From DATLWN01 sp963764315 (GTDB lineage: Bacteria > Pseudomonadota > Zetaproteobacteria > Mariprofundales > Mariprofundaceae): a DNA stretch of 64,000 nt. The notes beneath the pieces are model-generated. The model saw only the letters and a list, made by a program, of their open reading frames with translations. It made no database searches and was not told the origin of the DNA. Within the stretch, counting starts at the first letter, position 1; every line of letters begins with the position of its first letter. Both the position numbers and the translations under genes were made by a program. The stretch lies in assembly GCA_963764315.1 (NCBI GenBank), contig CAVXSB010000010.1, forward strand, positions 116,350 to 180,349. The letters are read 5' to 3'. Positions 38,580 through 48,717 of this stretch are shown here, piece by piece.

Positions 38580-40047
38580 ATGAACCCCCTGACCGTCATC
38601 CGCCGTCACCCCGTCGCCAGCCCGTCCCTGGCCTGGCTCACCTTCATCAGCGTGGCCGCGCTCGTCTTCAACCTGGCACCACAGCTTCCGATCGACGCAC
38701 GCAGCGGCCGGCATGTGGCAGACGCCTGGCTGGCCTTCCCGGCCTGGGGGGCGCTCATCGAGCCGGTGAGCGCCCTCGGGCATATGCTGGCCGGCGCCCC
38801 GGACATGCGCGTGGCGATTGCCTCCACCCTGGCATGGATCGCCGCCATCGCCTTGATCTATACCCTGCTCTGGCGCCTGCCGGCGCGCCGGGCCGCCCGC
38901 CTCGTCGTCGGCAGCATGCTCGTCTACCTGCTCTACCTGTGTTTCGTGCTGCTGGTACCGCTGCCCGACTGGCGCTTCCAGTCCAGCGATCCGCAACTGA
39001 TCGTCGCCGATCTGCATTCGCACAGCCTCTACTCGCACGACGGCCTGATCACTCCGGTCCGCAATCTTCGCATGCACAAGGCACACGGCTACGGCATCGT
39101 CGGTTTCACCGAGCACGGCAATCCCGTCGGAGCGGCCGCGGCGGCTAGGTTCGGCGGCCATGGCCTGCCGGACACCATCCCCGGCATCGAGGTACAGACA
39201 CCTTCCGGGGAATTCCTGCTGGCCATGGGCCTGAAGCCCGGCAAACCGATCCTGACGGTGCTGCACGATCATGCCGACACGCTGCGCTTCATCCATCAGG
39301 TCCACGATATCCACCATGGCGCCGTTATCGCCCTGAACTTCCGACTGACGCCGGACAGGGTGAACAGGCTCGCCGACGACGGCATCGACGGCTTCGAGAT
39401 CGCCAACGCCGGCCACCCGTCGCTGTCACCGGCGCTACGCCAGGCCCTGCTGGCAATACAGAGAACCCGCGGCCTGGTGCTGATCGCCTCCTCGGACTGG
39501 CACGGCTGGGGCGGCTTCTTCCACACCTGGACGCTGATCCGCCCGCGCCCCGCAGAGATCGGCGCCACGAAGCGCGAAACCGTGCTCAACGTGCTGCGCC
39601 GCCACGATGCAGATTCGGTTATCCCGGCCACCGCCGATGTCATGGGCAAGCCGTCGACGGCGCGTGCGTCTGTTCGCACCGTTCGCCGAGGCACTGCGCT
39701 ATGCGCGCGAGCTCTCTCCGTGGCGCCTGGCCGCCTGGTGGGGCTGGGCCATCGCCTTGATGATCATGACACGGGCCCTCTCGCGCCGAGGGATTGAGCC
39801 CTGGCGCGCCATACTGGCTGCCTGGCTCGCCATCTGCGCCGCAGGCCTGATGGTGGAAGGGGCATCGATGCTGGTGGCGGCGATGGGTGCCGCCAACGGC
39901 TTTGCCATGCGCATCGGCGCCAGCGGCATCGGCGTCGGCATCATGGCGGCATGGGCCGCGGCCTGGAATTGGAATCTCAGGCGGGCGGCGGTGCTCAGCG
40001 CCAGCGGCGGCCGAGGCGCGCCCGAATCCATACGTGAATGGACGTGA
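38580..40047 (+). pseudogene. membrane-embedded PHP-domain phosphoesterase, frameshifted
   Basis: The N-terminal half has membrane helices near residues 15-35, 45-70, 78-95 and 103-122, then a PHP domain: VADLHSHSLYSHDG (HxH metal ligands), GFTEHGNPVG, PGIEVQTPSGEFL, VLHDHADTL and LIASSDWHGWGG. After DVMGKPSTAR the frame is lost. The +1 frame continues RLFAPFAEALRYARELSPW and two or three more helices up to 40047. One extra base near 39650-39665 explains it. Intact, it would have about 488 residues. The PHP catalytic ligands all lie before the break. Substrate unknown. The 3' end overlaps the convergent permease by 53 bases. Confidence 0.7.
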
Positions 40048-41158
40048 AGAACGTCTCGACGGCCAGCATCAGCGGCGGCAATCGGTCCTTGGCGCGCCGG
40101 CGCGTCAGCTCCATGCCGACGGCGGCCAGAACGAGCTGAGGGGCCCATAGCCACCAGCCGGACAGCACGCCGCTGGCCACCTTCTGGTACAGCGCCAGGT
40201 GCACATTATAGGTCACCAGCACCAGCACCACGCCGGAGATATACATGCCGGTGCGCCCGGAGCGCTTGAGCTCCAGGCCGATGGGCAGCACGAACAGCGG
40301 GAACAGCAGCACCATGGTCGGGATCACCAGCCGCCGGTTCCATTCCGCCTCGGCCTGCATGGCCACCGGACTCTTCGGACCATGGAAGGCGCGCCACAGC
40401 TGGCCCATATTCCATTGCAGCACGCCGCGGTTGAAGTCCAGGCGCTCGAAGCCGAACTTGCCGACGTCCAGCGCCACCTGGTACTCGTCGAAGGCCAGCG
40501 AGCGCATCGTCGCCCCATGCCCCTCCAGGCGATGGCCATGGTGCAGCACGAAGCGCAACAGGCCGCCGTCGCGCATGATCTGGGCGCTCTCGGCGACATA
40601 GATGACGGGGCCGCCGGCGCGCCGGTCCTCCAGCATGAAGCCGTGGTAAGTGCCCTGGCTGTCCACGCCGTCGACATAAATCGTGAAGTCCTGCATGTCG
40701 GTGGTGAAACGCTGCGGATCGATGCTCGGCAACGACTTCGACTGGCGGATGGAATCCAGCAGGTCCATGAAGTTCTTCTGGCCGACAGCCACCCAGGATA
40801 CCGACACATAGGTCAGAAACAGCCACAGCGCCACCGAGGCGACGATCAGCACGCGGAACAGGCGTTGATAGGAGATGCCGGCGGCACGGAAGGCATCGAG
40901 CTCGCTGCTCTGCTGCAGCCGGTGCACCATCGACAACATACCGAAGAAACTGCCCATCGGCACCGCCAGCATCAGGAAATACGGCGTCAGCGCCAGCACC
41001 AGTGTCACCATGATGTGCCCGCCCACGTCCTTGTCCACGACGTCGCCGAGCACACGCAACATGCGCGAGAGCAGCAGCACGGAGACGACGATGGCGACGA
41101 AGGACAGGAATGGCGTCAGCCATTGGCGCAGGATGTAGCGGTCAGCGACCACCGGCAT
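39995..41158 (-). CDS. YjgP/YjgQ family permease (LptF/LptG-like)
   Basis: 387 residues. It has the LptF/LptG layout: three N-terminal helices (ADRYILRQWLTPFLSFVAIVV start, then MLSMVHRLQQSSELDAFRAAGISYQRL, the coupling-helix region that contacts the LptB ATPase), a periplasmic beta-jellyroll (about residues 135-265) and three C-terminal helices. LptF/G extract LPS from the inner membrane. Only one such gene is here, without its usual pair or leucyl aminopeptidase partner, so it may be an orphan paralogue; I would not assign F or G. Confidence 0.8.
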   Translation of the reverse strand: MPVVADRYILRQWLTPFLSFVAIVVSVLLLSRMLRVLGDVVDKDVGGHIMVTLVLALTPYFLMLAVPMGSFFGMLSMVHRLQQSSELDAFRAAGISYQRLFRVLIVASVALWLFLTYVSVSWVAVGQKNFMDLLDSIRQSKSLPSIDPQRFTTDMQDFTIYVDGVDSQGTYHGFMLEDRRAGGPVIYVAESAQIMRDGGLLRFVLHHGHRLEGHGATMRSLAFDEYQVALDVGKFGFERLDFNRGVLQWNMGQLWRAFHGPKSPVAMQAEAEWNRRLVIPTMVLLFPLFVLPIGLELKRSGRTGMYISGVVLVLVTYNVHLALYQKVASGVLSGWWLWAPQLVLAAVGMELTRRRAKDRLPPLMLAVETFFTSIHVWIRARLGRRWR

Positions 41159-41164
41159 CCCCCA

Positions 41165-42349
41165 TCAGCGTACCGCCAGTTGCAGGTAGCGGCGCTTGCC
41201 CAGCCGGATCAGGTAGGAACCACCGGCGCCCAGCCGATGCTCCTTATCCGATACCTTTTCCCCGTCGACGGACAGCGCCCCCTGCCCGATCAGGCGTATC
41301 GCCTCGCCGTTGCTCTGCGTCAGGCCGGCGCGCGTCAGCGCATGCACCACCCAGAGGCCGTCGTCCCCGGCCGCCAGCTCCGCCTCGGGGATGTCGTCGG
41401 GAAGCTGGCCCTTGGAGAACTGCGCCTCGAAGCCGGCACGCGCGCCGGCCCCCGCCCCCTCGCCGTGAAAGCGGTCGACGAGCATGGCGGCCAGCTGTTT
41501 CTTGGCCTCCATCGGATGCATGGCCCTGAGCGGTTCCAGATCGGCGTCGGTCAGCAGCTCGTAGTAGCGCAGCATCAACTCGTCGGAGATGCTCATGAGC
41601 TTGCCGAATTGCTCCTTCGGCGATTCCGTGATGCCGACGTAATTGCCCAGCGACTTGGACATCTTGTTGACGCCGTCCAGGCCCTCCAGCAGCGGCATGG
41701 TCAGGATCACCTGCGGCTCGGCCCCATAGGCCTCCTGCAGCTGGCGACCCATCAGCAGATTGAACTTCTGGTCGTTGCCGCCGAGCTCGATGTCTGCATG
41801 CAGCGCCACCGAGTCGTAGCCCTGGATCAGCGGATAGAGGAACTCGTGGATGGCGATGGCATGGCCGCCCTTGTAGCGCTTCTCGAAGTCGTCGCGCTCG
41901 AGCATGCGCGCCACCGTGCTTTTCGCGGCGATGCGGATCATGTCCGCCGCACTCAGCGCATCCAGCCATTCGGAATTGAAGCGCACCTCGGTAAGCTCGG
42001 GATCGAGCAGCCTGAACACCTGCTGCTTGTAGGTCTCGGCATTCACCAGCACCTGCTCGTGCGTCAGCGGCGGCCGCGTCTCGCTCTTGCCGGTGGGATC
42101 GCCGATCATGCCGGTGAAGTCGCCGATCAGGAACACCACCTGGTGGCCCAGCGCCTGGAACTGGCGCAGCTTCTCCAGGAGCACCGTATGCCCGAGGTGC
42201 AGGTCCGGGGCGGTGGGGTCGAAGCCGGCCTTGACGCGCAGCGGCCGCCCTTCCCGCTCGGCCCGCTTCAGCTTCTCGGCCAGCCCCCCCTTGGGCAGAA
42301 TCTCCACGGCGCCGCGTCCCAGCAGCGCCAGCTGTTCATCCACTGTCAT
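41165..42349 (-). CDS. tyrS: tyrosyl-tRNA synthetase
   Basis: 394 residues, class I synthetase. The HIGH-type motif is DLHLGHTVLLEKL, KMSKS is intact (GVNKMSKSLGNYVGI), the tyrosine pocket includes VKAGFDPTAPD and QGYDSVALHADIELGGNDQKFNL, and an S4-like RNA-binding domain ends the protein (GEAIRLIGQGALSVDG...). It charges tRNA-Tyr with tyrosine. Started at MTVDEQL, with GGAG 10 bases upstream; the upstream ATG at 42388 lacks a ribosome site. 6 bases upstream of the LptF/G-like gene. Confidence 0.95.
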   Translation of the reverse strand: MTVDEQLALLGRGAVEILPKGGLAEKLKRAEREGRPLRVKAGFDPTAPDLHLGHTVLLEKLRQFQALGHQVVFLIGDFTGMIGDPTGKSETRPPLTHEQVLVNAETYKQQVFRLLDPELTEVRFNSEWLDALSAADMIRIAAKSTVARMLERDDFEKRYKGGHAIAIHEFLYPLIQGYDSVALHADIELGGNDQKFNLLMGRQLQEAYGAEPQVILTMPLLEGLDGVNKMSKSLGNYVGITESPKEQFGKLMSISDELMLRYYELLTDADLEPLRAMHPMEAKKQLAAMLVDRFHGEGAGAGARAGFEAQFSKGQLPDDIPEAELAAGDDGLWVVHALTRAGLTQSNGEAIRLIGQGALSVDGEKVSDKEHRLGAGGSYLIRLGKRRYLQLAVR

Positions 42350-42451
42350 ATCGTGTGCTCCGCTCTCTTGCTTGCCCGTATGGTACAACCCCCGCCCCGC
42401 ACTGTCAGTCGGCTGGCCATATCGGCGCCATTGAAATGAGTGTAACAGGCT

Positions 42452-43570
42452 CTAATACATGCGGTGGCGGAACAGCCAGGCGGCCAGCGCCATGCAGCTG
42501 GTGCCGATCAGCGCCAGCGGCCAGAACTGCGGAATCAGCAGCGCGAACGGCGTGCCCTCGAGGAATACCCCGCGCAGGATGACCATGAAATAGCGGATCG
42601 GGTCGATATAGGTCAGGGCCTGCACCACCGGCGGCATGTTCTCGATGGGGGTGGCGAAGCCGGACAGCAGCACCGCCGGCACCATGAACAAAAAGGCGCC
42701 CAGGAAGCCCTGTTGCTGCGTCACCGCCAGCGAGGAGATCATCAGGCCGATGCCGACGGCGGACAGCAGGAACAGCGCCAGCCCCGTATACAGCGTCACC
42801 AGCGAGCCCAGCAACGGCACGTCGAACCAGAACACCGCCACGGCGATGATCAGGCTGGCCTCGGCCGTACCGATGACGAAGCCGGGCAGCGCCTTGCCGA
42901 TCAGAATCTCGAACGGGCGCAGCGGCGTCACCAGCAGCTGGTCGAAGGTGCCCTGCTCGCGCTCGCGCGCCACGGTCAGGGCGATGACCAGCAGGGTGAC
43001 GATCATGGTGATCAGGCCGGCGATGCCCGGCACCAGGAACCATTGGCTCAGCAGATTCGGGTTGAACCAGGCGCGCACCTGCAGATAGGCCGGGGGCCCG
43101 GTGCCTCCGATCCGCTGCAGCAATCCGGCGTTGAAGTGCTGCACGATGCTGGCGGCGTAGTTCAGCATGATCAGTGCCGAGTTCGAATTGCGCCCGTCGA
43201 CGATCAACTGCACCGGTGCCGGCCGCCCCAGCACCAGATCGCGGCTGAACTCGGGGCCGATGCGCAGCACGAAGCGGACGCGCTGGTCGTCGATCAGCGG
43301 CCGGATCTGGCCGGCGCGATGAATGACGGCGATGCGGTCGAATGTTTCGGTGGAAGCGAAGCGGGCCACGAGCTCGCGCGAGACGGCGCCGCCGTCCTCG
43401 TTGTAAACGGCGTAGGGCACGTGGTGCAGGTCGAAGGTGGCGGCATAACCGAACACGAACAGCTGGATGATCGGCGGCCCGATCAGCACGAAGCGGCTCT
43501 TCTTGTCCTTCAACAGCGCCAGGAACTCCTTGATCATCAGCGCCAGGATGCGCCGCCAACTCTCTTTCAT
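42452..43570 (-). CDS. ABC-2 exporter permease (YhhJ/YbhR type), second of two
   Basis: 372 residues with one N-terminal helix (RFVLIGPPIIQLFVFGYAA), a large periplasmic domain (about 45-180, including VRFVLRIGPEFSRDL and VDGRNSNSAL) and five C-terminal helices with EREQGTFDQLLVTPLRPFEILIGK, the conserved ABC-2 coupling loop. It pairs with the permease encoded upstream to form the channel of an ABC exporter. It is the last gene of the operon HlyD - double ATPase - permease - permease. Confidence 0.9.
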   Translation of the reverse strand: MKESWRRILALMIKEFLALLKDKKSRFVLIGPPIIQLFVFGYAATFDLHHVPYAVYNEDGGAVSRELVARFASTETFDRIAVIHRAGQIRPLIDDQRVRFVLRIGPEFSRDLVLGRPAPVQLIVDGRNSNSALIMLNYAASIVQHFNAGLLQRIGGTGPPAYLQVRAWFNPNLLSQWFLVPGIAGLITMIVTLLVIALTVAREREQGTFDQLLVTPLRPFEILIGKALPGFVIGTAEASLIIAVAVFWFDVPLLGSLVTLYTGLALFLLSAVGIGLMISSLAVTQQQGFLGAFLFMVPAVLLSGFATPIENMPPVVQALTYIDPIRYFMVILRGVFLEGTPFALLIPQFWPLALIGTSCMALAAWLFRHRMY

Positions 43571-43582
43571 GCCAGGATCACC

Positions 43583-44704
43583 TCAATCCAGCCTTTTGCG
43601 CGAGATGCGGCGCACCAGCCCGAACAGCAGCACCGCCATCACCGCCAGCGCCGCGGCGTTCGGCCAGATCACGGCCGGGATGTCCCCGGCCATGAAGATC
43701 GTATGCAGCAGGGACACGAAATAGCGCGCCGGGATGATGTGGGTGATCCACTGCACCACCCGCGGCATGCTGGAAATCTCGAAGATGAAGCCGGAGAGCA
43801 GGAAGGCGGGCAGGAAGGTGACGATCAGGGCGATCTGCGAAGCCACGAACTGGTTACGCGCCACGGTGGAAATCAACAGGCCCATGCCAAGCGCCACCAG
43901 CAGGAACAGCGAGGACACGAACCAGAGTATGAGAAGCGAGCCGCGCAGCGGCACCGCGAACAGCCACACGGCCATGGCCACGGACAGCAGCATGCCGCCG
44001 GTGCCGAGCACGAAGTAGGGCAGGACCTTGCCGAGCAGGATCTCGGCGATGCTGACAGGGGTGGCCATCAGCGATTCCATGGTGCCGCGCTCCCATTCGC
44101 GCGACACCACCAGCGCCGTCAACAGCGCCCCGATCAGGGTCATGATGATGGCGATCAGCCCCGGCACCAGGTAGTCGCGGCTCCTGAGCTCGCTGTTGAA
44201 CCAGACGCGCGGCACAAGCTGCACCGGTGCCGCGAACGCCAGCCCATGGGTGCGGGCATACTGACCCAGCCAGTTGGCCCAGATGCCGCCCGCGTAGCCG
44301 GCGACGATGCGCGCCGTGTTGGCGTTGACGCCGTTGACGATCAGCTGCACAGGCGCCCCGTCCGCGTGATGCAAGCGGCGCCCGAAGTCGGCCCGGAGGT
44401 GCAGGATGGCGTCGACCTGGCCCGCCATCATCGCCGCCTCGGCCGCATGCATGTCCGCCATCGGTACCGGGGAGAAATACTTCAGGTGCCGGAAGGCGCC
44501 GGTGAACGAGGCGGTGCCGGCATCCGGCTGGTCGACGACAACGGCGATCGGCACATGCTTGGCGTCCAGCGACACGCCGTAGCCGAACAGCAGCAGCAGC
44601 ACCACCGGCAGCACGAAGGCGATGGCGACGCTGGACGGATCGCGCAGGATCTGCAGGAACTCCTTGCGCACCAGGCCCCTGAGACGCATGCCGCTGATGC
44701 GCAT
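43583..44704 (-). CDS. ABC-2 exporter permease (YbhS type), first of two
   Basis: 373 residues with the same layout: LVRKEFLQILRDPSSVAIAFVLPVVLLLLFGYGVSLDA at the N-terminus, a periplasmic domain with LHLRADFGRRL and VNGVNANTARIV, then WERGTMESLMATPVSIAEILLGKVLPYF and five helices. The ATG at 44704 overlaps the stop of the ATPase gene (ATGA). It is about 25-30% similar by eye to the second permease, so the two are an ancient duplication. Confidence 0.9.
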   Translation of the reverse strand: MRISGMRLRGLVRKEFLQILRDPSSVAIAFVLPVVLLLLFGYGVSLDAKHVPIAVVVDQPDAGTASFTGAFRHLKYFSPVPMADMHAAEAAMMAGQVDAILHLRADFGRRLHHADGAPVQLIVNGVNANTARIVAGYAGGIWANWLGQYARTHGLAFAAPVQLVPRVWFNSELRSRDYLVPGLIAIIMTLIGALLTALVVSREWERGTMESLMATPVSIAEILLGKVLPYFVLGTGGMLLSVAMAVWLFAVPLRGSLLILWFVSSLFLLVALGMGLLISTVARNQFVASQIALIVTFLPAFLLSGFIFEISSMPRVVQWITHIIPARYFVSLLHTIFMAGDIPAVIWPNAAALAVMAVLLFGLVRRISRKRLD

Positions 44705-46401
44705 CAGGCGGCCTCCGGCTGGCGCTGGATCAGGGCGATGAAGGCGTCCTCCATACTCTCGACCCTTTGCCCTGTGGCCGCCGCCTCGCGCTTGATCGCT
44801 GCCGGCTCCCCCTCGGCGAGGATGGTGCCCTCGGCCATGATCACCAGGCGGTCGCAATACTCCGCCTCCTCCATGAAATGGGTGGTCACCAGCACCGTCA
44901 CCCCGTGCCCGGCCAGGGCATTGATGCGCTGCCAGAACTCGCGCCGGGCCAGCGGGTCCACGCCCGAGGTCGGCTCGTCCAGGAACAGGATATCCGGCTC
45001 GTGCAGCAGGGCGCAGGCCATGGCCAGGCGCTGCTTGAAGCCGAGCGGCAGCGCGTCGGCCGCCATGGCCGCCACGTCCTTCAGGTCGAAATGCTCGCAT
45101 GCCCAGTCGATGCGCGCGGCCCGACGCGCCCCGGTCAGGCCGTAGGCGCTGCTGAAAAAGCGCAGATTCTCGGCCACGCTCAGGCTGCCGTACAGCGAGA
45201 AGCGCTGCGACATATAGCCGATGCGGCTGCGGGCGCTGGCCGGGGCCTGGCGCAGATTGACGCCGGCCACCGTCAACTCGCCGGCACTGGCCGGCAACAG
45301 CCCGCACAGCATGCGGAAGGTCGTCGACTTGCCGGCGCCGTTGGCGCCGAGCAGGCCGAACACCTCGCCGCGCTCGACATGGAAGTCGATGGCCTTGACG
45401 GCGTGGAAGTCGCCGAAGTCGCGCGACAGCCCGCGCACGGCGATCACCGGCCCGTCGCCGCGCGTGGCGGCAGCGGCGGCGGGAGCCTCGTCCGCGGCGC
45501 CGTGCATGGCACCGCTCTCGCCGATCATGGCCACGAAGGCATCCTCGAAGCGCGGCGGCACCGGCACCGCACCCGCTACCGGCTCGGCGCCCTCGGCCAT
45601 GACCAGGCGCACATGCTCGCCCTGGATCGTGGCATCGAGCACATGGGGGCTGGCCGCCAGCTGCTGCTGCAGGCTGCGCCGGGAGGCGCCGGCGGCCGGC
45701 ACCTGATAGGTGCGCCCGGCCAGCTGATCGCTGAAGCTGCCCGGACTGCCCTGGCCGATCAGCTGCCCCTGGTGCAACAGCAGCACCTCGTCGCAGCGCT
45801 CGGCCTCATCCAGATAAGCGGTGCTGAACAGCACGCTCATGCCGGCGTCGTTCACCTGTCGGTAGACGATCTCCCACAGCTCCCGGCGCGACACCGGGTC
45901 CACCCCCGCCGTCGGCTCGTCGAGCAGCAAGAGCTTCGGGGAACGCACCAGCGTGCACGCCAGGCCCAGCTTCTGCTTCATGCCGCCGGACAGGCGGCCG
46001 GCCAGGCGGCCGGTGAACGGGGCCAGGCCCGTCATATGCATCAGCTCCTGGTAGCGCGGCGCCCGCTTGGATCTTTCCACATGCTGCAGGTCGGCATACA
46101 GGTCGAGGTTCTCCTGCACCGTCAGATCCTCGTAAAGCCCGAAGCGCTGCGGCATGTAGCGCAGCATGCCCTGCACCGCCAACGGATCGGCGTCGACGTC
46201 CAGGCCCAGCACCGTGAGGCTGCCGGCATCCGGCTTCAAAAGGCCGGCGATCAGGCGCATCAGCGTCGTCTTGCCGGCACCATCCGGGCCGATCAGGCCG
46301 GTGACCTTCCCCTCGGTAACACTGGCGCTGAGATCCTGCAGGGCGGGGACACGGCCGAAGGCCTTGCCGACCCCGGCAAGCTGAATGGCCGGTTCGGCCA
46401 T
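44704..46401 (-). CDS. ABC exporter ATPase with two fused nucleotide-binding domains
   Basis: 565 residues containing two complete ATPase domains in tandem: Walker A GPDGAGKTT and GANGAGKST, signature LSGGMKQKLGLA in the first (the second reads LPLGFKQRLAMA, lacking the SGG), Walker B LLLLDEPTAGVDP and ILFLDEPTSGVDP, and switch histidines (the first domain has FSTAYLDEAERC without a histidine, the second VTTHFMEEAEYC). So each composite ATP site may be unequal. It drives the two permeases encoded next. The layout HlyD / double ATPase / two permeases matches YbhGFSR-type drug exporters of E. coli. Confidence 0.9.
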   Translation of the reverse strand: MAEPAIQLAGVGKAFGRVPALQDLSASVTEGKVTGLIGPDGAGKTTLMRLIAGLLKPDAGSLTVLGLDVDADPLAVQGMLRYMPQRFGLYEDLTVQENLDLYADLQHVERSKRAPRYQELMHMTGLAPFTGRLAGRLSGGMKQKLGLACTLVRSPKLLLLDEPTAGVDPVSRRELWEIVYRQVNDAGMSVLFSTAYLDEAERCDEVLLLHQGQLIGQGSPGSFSDQLAGRTYQVPAAGASRRSLQQQLAASPHVLDATIQGEHVRLVMAEGAEPVAGAVPVPPRFEDAFVAMIGESGAMHGAADEAPAAAAATRGDGPVIAVRGLSRDFGDFHAVKAIDFHVERGEVFGLLGANGAGKSTTFRMLCGLLPASAGELTVAGVNLRQAPASARSRIGYMSQRFSLYGSLSVAENLRFFSSAYGLTGARRAARIDWACEHFDLKDVAAMAADALPLGFKQRLAMACALLHEPDILFLDEPTSGVDPLARREFWQRINALAGHGVTVLVTTHFMEEAEYCDRLVIMAEGTILAEGEPAAIKREAAATGQRVESMEDAFIALIQRQPEAA

Positions 46402-47432
46402 CAAGACCCCTTGCAGGGGTCGCTATGCGCCGATGATGCGGGCTGATCCAGCCCGATGGTGACCGTGGCCGGCATGCCCAGGCGCAGCTGGCCCTCGGGA
46501 TTGCAGACGAACACGCGCGCCTGGTAAACGAGCTGCGTGCGCATCTGTTCGGTCTGCACGGACTGGGGCGTGAACTCGGCGGTGGGCGAGATATAGCCGA
46601 CCCAACCGCGATAATGTTTGCCCGGGAAACTGTCGGTCTCGACCGTGGCCACCATGCCCGGGCGGATGCGGCCCAGCATGCTCTCCGGCACATAGGCACG
46701 CACCCACAGCGGATCGGTGATGGCCAGGGTGTAGACCGGACGCTGCGGTGCGGCCATATCGCCGGGTTCGAGGATGCGGTTGCGGATGATGCCGTCGGTG
46801 GGTGCATAGAGCCTGGCATTGGAAAGCTGGTAGTTGGCCAGGGCCAGCTGCGCCTGATCGGCCTTCAACCCGGCCTTGGCCGCGGCGATGTCCTCTTTCC
46901 TCGGACCCAGCACGGCCAGATGCAACAGCTCGGTCGCGGCCTTGACGCGCTCGCGCGCCGCCTTGGCGGCGGTGGCGGCATTGTCCTCCTGTTCCTTCGA
47001 GGTCAGGTTCTTGGCACTGAGCTTGTGCAGGCGGCCGGCGGTACGGGTGGCATCCTCGGCCTGGGCCTCGGCGGCGGCGAGATCGGCGCGCGCCCTGCGA
47101 ATGTCCTCGGGACGGGAGCCGGCGAGCATGCGATCGACGACGGCCTGTTGCGCCGCCACCTGGGCCGCAGCGCGGTCGGCGAGGGCGGAAAGGCCGGTCG
47201 TCGTCAGCTCGGCCAGAAGCTGGCCCTTGTGCACCCGGTCGCCTTCATCGACAAGCATGCGGGCGATGCGCTCGCTGCCGTTGAAGGCGAGGTCGACCTC
47301 GCGCGTGTCGACGTTGCCGTACAGGTGCAACCGCCCGTCCGCCTCGGCCTGGCGGTGTTCGTGCCAGAACCAGGCGCCGGCGGCAGCCAGTGCCAGCAGC
47401 GGGATTGCAATGCGCAGGGCCTTGATGTTCAT
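46401..47432 (-). CDS. HlyD/YbhG-type periplasmic adaptor of the ABC exporter
   Basis: 343 residues. An N-terminal anchor (MNIKALRIAIPLLALAAAGAWFW) leads to a lipoyl half-domain (GNVDTREVDLAFNGSERIARMLVDEGDRV), a long alpha-helical hairpin about residues 75-200 (AAAQVAAQQAVVDRML, QAEDATRTAGRLHKLSAKNL) and beta domains with ARLYAPTDGIIRNRILEPGDMA. It links the inner-membrane exporter to an outer-membrane channel. GGGGGAAG precedes ATG 47432. First gene of the operon, divergent from anmK. Confidence 0.9.
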   Translation of the reverse strand: MNIKALRIAIPLLALAAAGAWFWHEHRQAEADGRLHLYGNVDTREVDLAFNGSERIARMLVDEGDRVHKGQLLAELTTTGLSALADRAAAQVAAQQAVVDRMLAGSRPEDIRRARADLAAAEAQAEDATRTAGRLHKLSAKNLTSKEQEDNAATAAKAARERVKAATELLHLAVLGPRKEDIAAAKAGLKADQAQLALANYQLSNARLYAPTDGIIRNRILEPGDMAAPQRPVYTLAITDPLWVRAYVPESMLGRIRPGMVATVETDSFPGKHYRGWVGYISPTAEFTPQSVQTEQMRTQLVYQARVFVCNPEGQLRLGMPATVTIGLDQPASSAHSDPCKGS

Positions 47433-47532
47433 GCTCTTCCCCCCGGGATTCGACCCCCCCAGTGTAGCGAACGGGGGCATTCCTCCAAGCCCCGGCGCTT
47501 TGCAAGCCCGGGGCATCGGTTATGCTTGGCCG

Positions 47533-48717
47533 ATGCATGCATCCCCCGAACCGATGCTCATCGTCGGCCTGATGTCCGGCACCTCCTGCGACGGCATCGA
47601 CGCCGCCATCGTCGAGATCGGCGCGGATCGCCCCAGGCTGCTGCATTTCCAGTCCACGCCGATGCCGGGGGAGCTGCGCGAGCCGGCCATGCGCCTGGCC
47701 GCTCCAGGCCTCCACGAGATCGATGCCATGGGCGGGCTGGATGTGGCGCTGGGCCAGGCCTTCGCCGAGGCGGCGCTGGCCGCCATCGACACGGCAGGGC
47801 TGACGCCCGCAGCCATCGCCGCCATCGGCAGCCACGGTCAGACCATCCGCCACCGCCCGCGGGGCGTGGATGGGGGCAAGCCCTTCAGCCTGCAAATCGG
47901 CTGCCCGTCGACGCTCGCCGAGCGCACCGGCATCACCACCGTCGCCGATTTCCGCCGCCGCGACCTGGCCGCCGGCGGCGAGGGGGCGCCGCTGGTGCCG
48001 TTCGCGCACCGCTTGCTGTTCGGGCGGGACGATGCCGACACCGCCGTCGTCAATATCGGCGGCATCGCCAACATCTCGTATCTGGGCGGCGACGGCAGGG
48101 TCACCGGCTTCGACACCGGCCCGGGCAATATGGTCATGGATGCGCTGATGCTGGCCATCAGCGACGGGCGCACCGCGTATGACGCCGATGGCAGCCTGGC
48201 CGCCGCCGGCCGCGTCGATACGGCCCTGCTGGCCCGGCTGATGGACCATCCCTTCCTGTCCCGCACCCCGCCGAAGTCGAGCGGCCGCGAGGATTTCGGC
48301 GCCGACTTCGCCGCCCGCCTCCTGGCCGCGGACATCGACGATGCCTCGCGCCTCGCCACCGCCTGCGAGCTGACTGCGAGATCCATCGCCGCGGCCGCCG
48401 CCTGGCTGCCCAGCCCCCCCGCACACTGGTATGTGGGCGGCGGCGGGGCCGCCAATCGGCATCTGATGGCCAGGCTCGCAACCCTGCTGGCCCCGGCGCC
48501 GGTGGCCACGACGGCGGCCGCCGGGGTGCCGCCCGAAGCGGTGGAGGCGGTGAGCTTTGCCGTCCTGGCCGGCCGGACCCTGATGGGGCTGCCGAACACG
48601 GTGGCCTCGGTCACCGGCGCCCGGCATGACGCGGTGGGCGGCCACATCGTCCCCGGCGCCAACTGGCCGATGCTTATGGAAACGCTAGGCGCATGGACCC
48701 GATCACCCACGCCATAA
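47533..48717 (+). CDS. anmK: anhydro-N-acetylmuramic acid kinase
   Basis: 394 residues. It phosphorylates anhydro-MurNAc and opens its ring for cell-wall recycling. The ATP-binding start GLMSGTSCDGIDAAIVE, GSHGQTIRHRP with the substrate-binding region, VADFRRRDLAAGGEGAPLVPFAHR, VNIGGIANISYL and FDTGPGNMVMDAL are all AnmK signatures. The C-terminal GGGGAANRHLMARLATLL closes the second ATPase-fold half. ATG 47533 is chosen just before the conserved start. Its end overlaps the next gene by 25 bases. Confidence 0.95.
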   Translation: MHASPEPMLIVGLMSGTSCDGIDAAIVEIGADRPRLLHFQSTPMPGELREPAMRLAAPGLHEIDAMGGLDVALGQAFAEAALAAIDTAGLTPAAIAAIGSHGQTIRHRPRGVDGGKPFSLQIGCPSTLAERTGITTVADFRRRDLAAGGEGAPLVPFAHRLLFGRDDADTAVVNIGGIANISYLGGDGRVTGFDTGPGNMVMDALMLAISDGRTAYDADGSLAAAGRVDTALLARLMDHPFLSRTPPKSSGREDFGADFAARLLAADIDDASRLATACELTARSIAAAAAWLPSPPAHWYVGGGGAANRHLMARLATLLAPAPVATTAAAGVPPEAVEAVSFAVLAGRTLMGLPNTVASVTGARHDAVGGHIVPGANWPMLMETLGAWTRSPTP

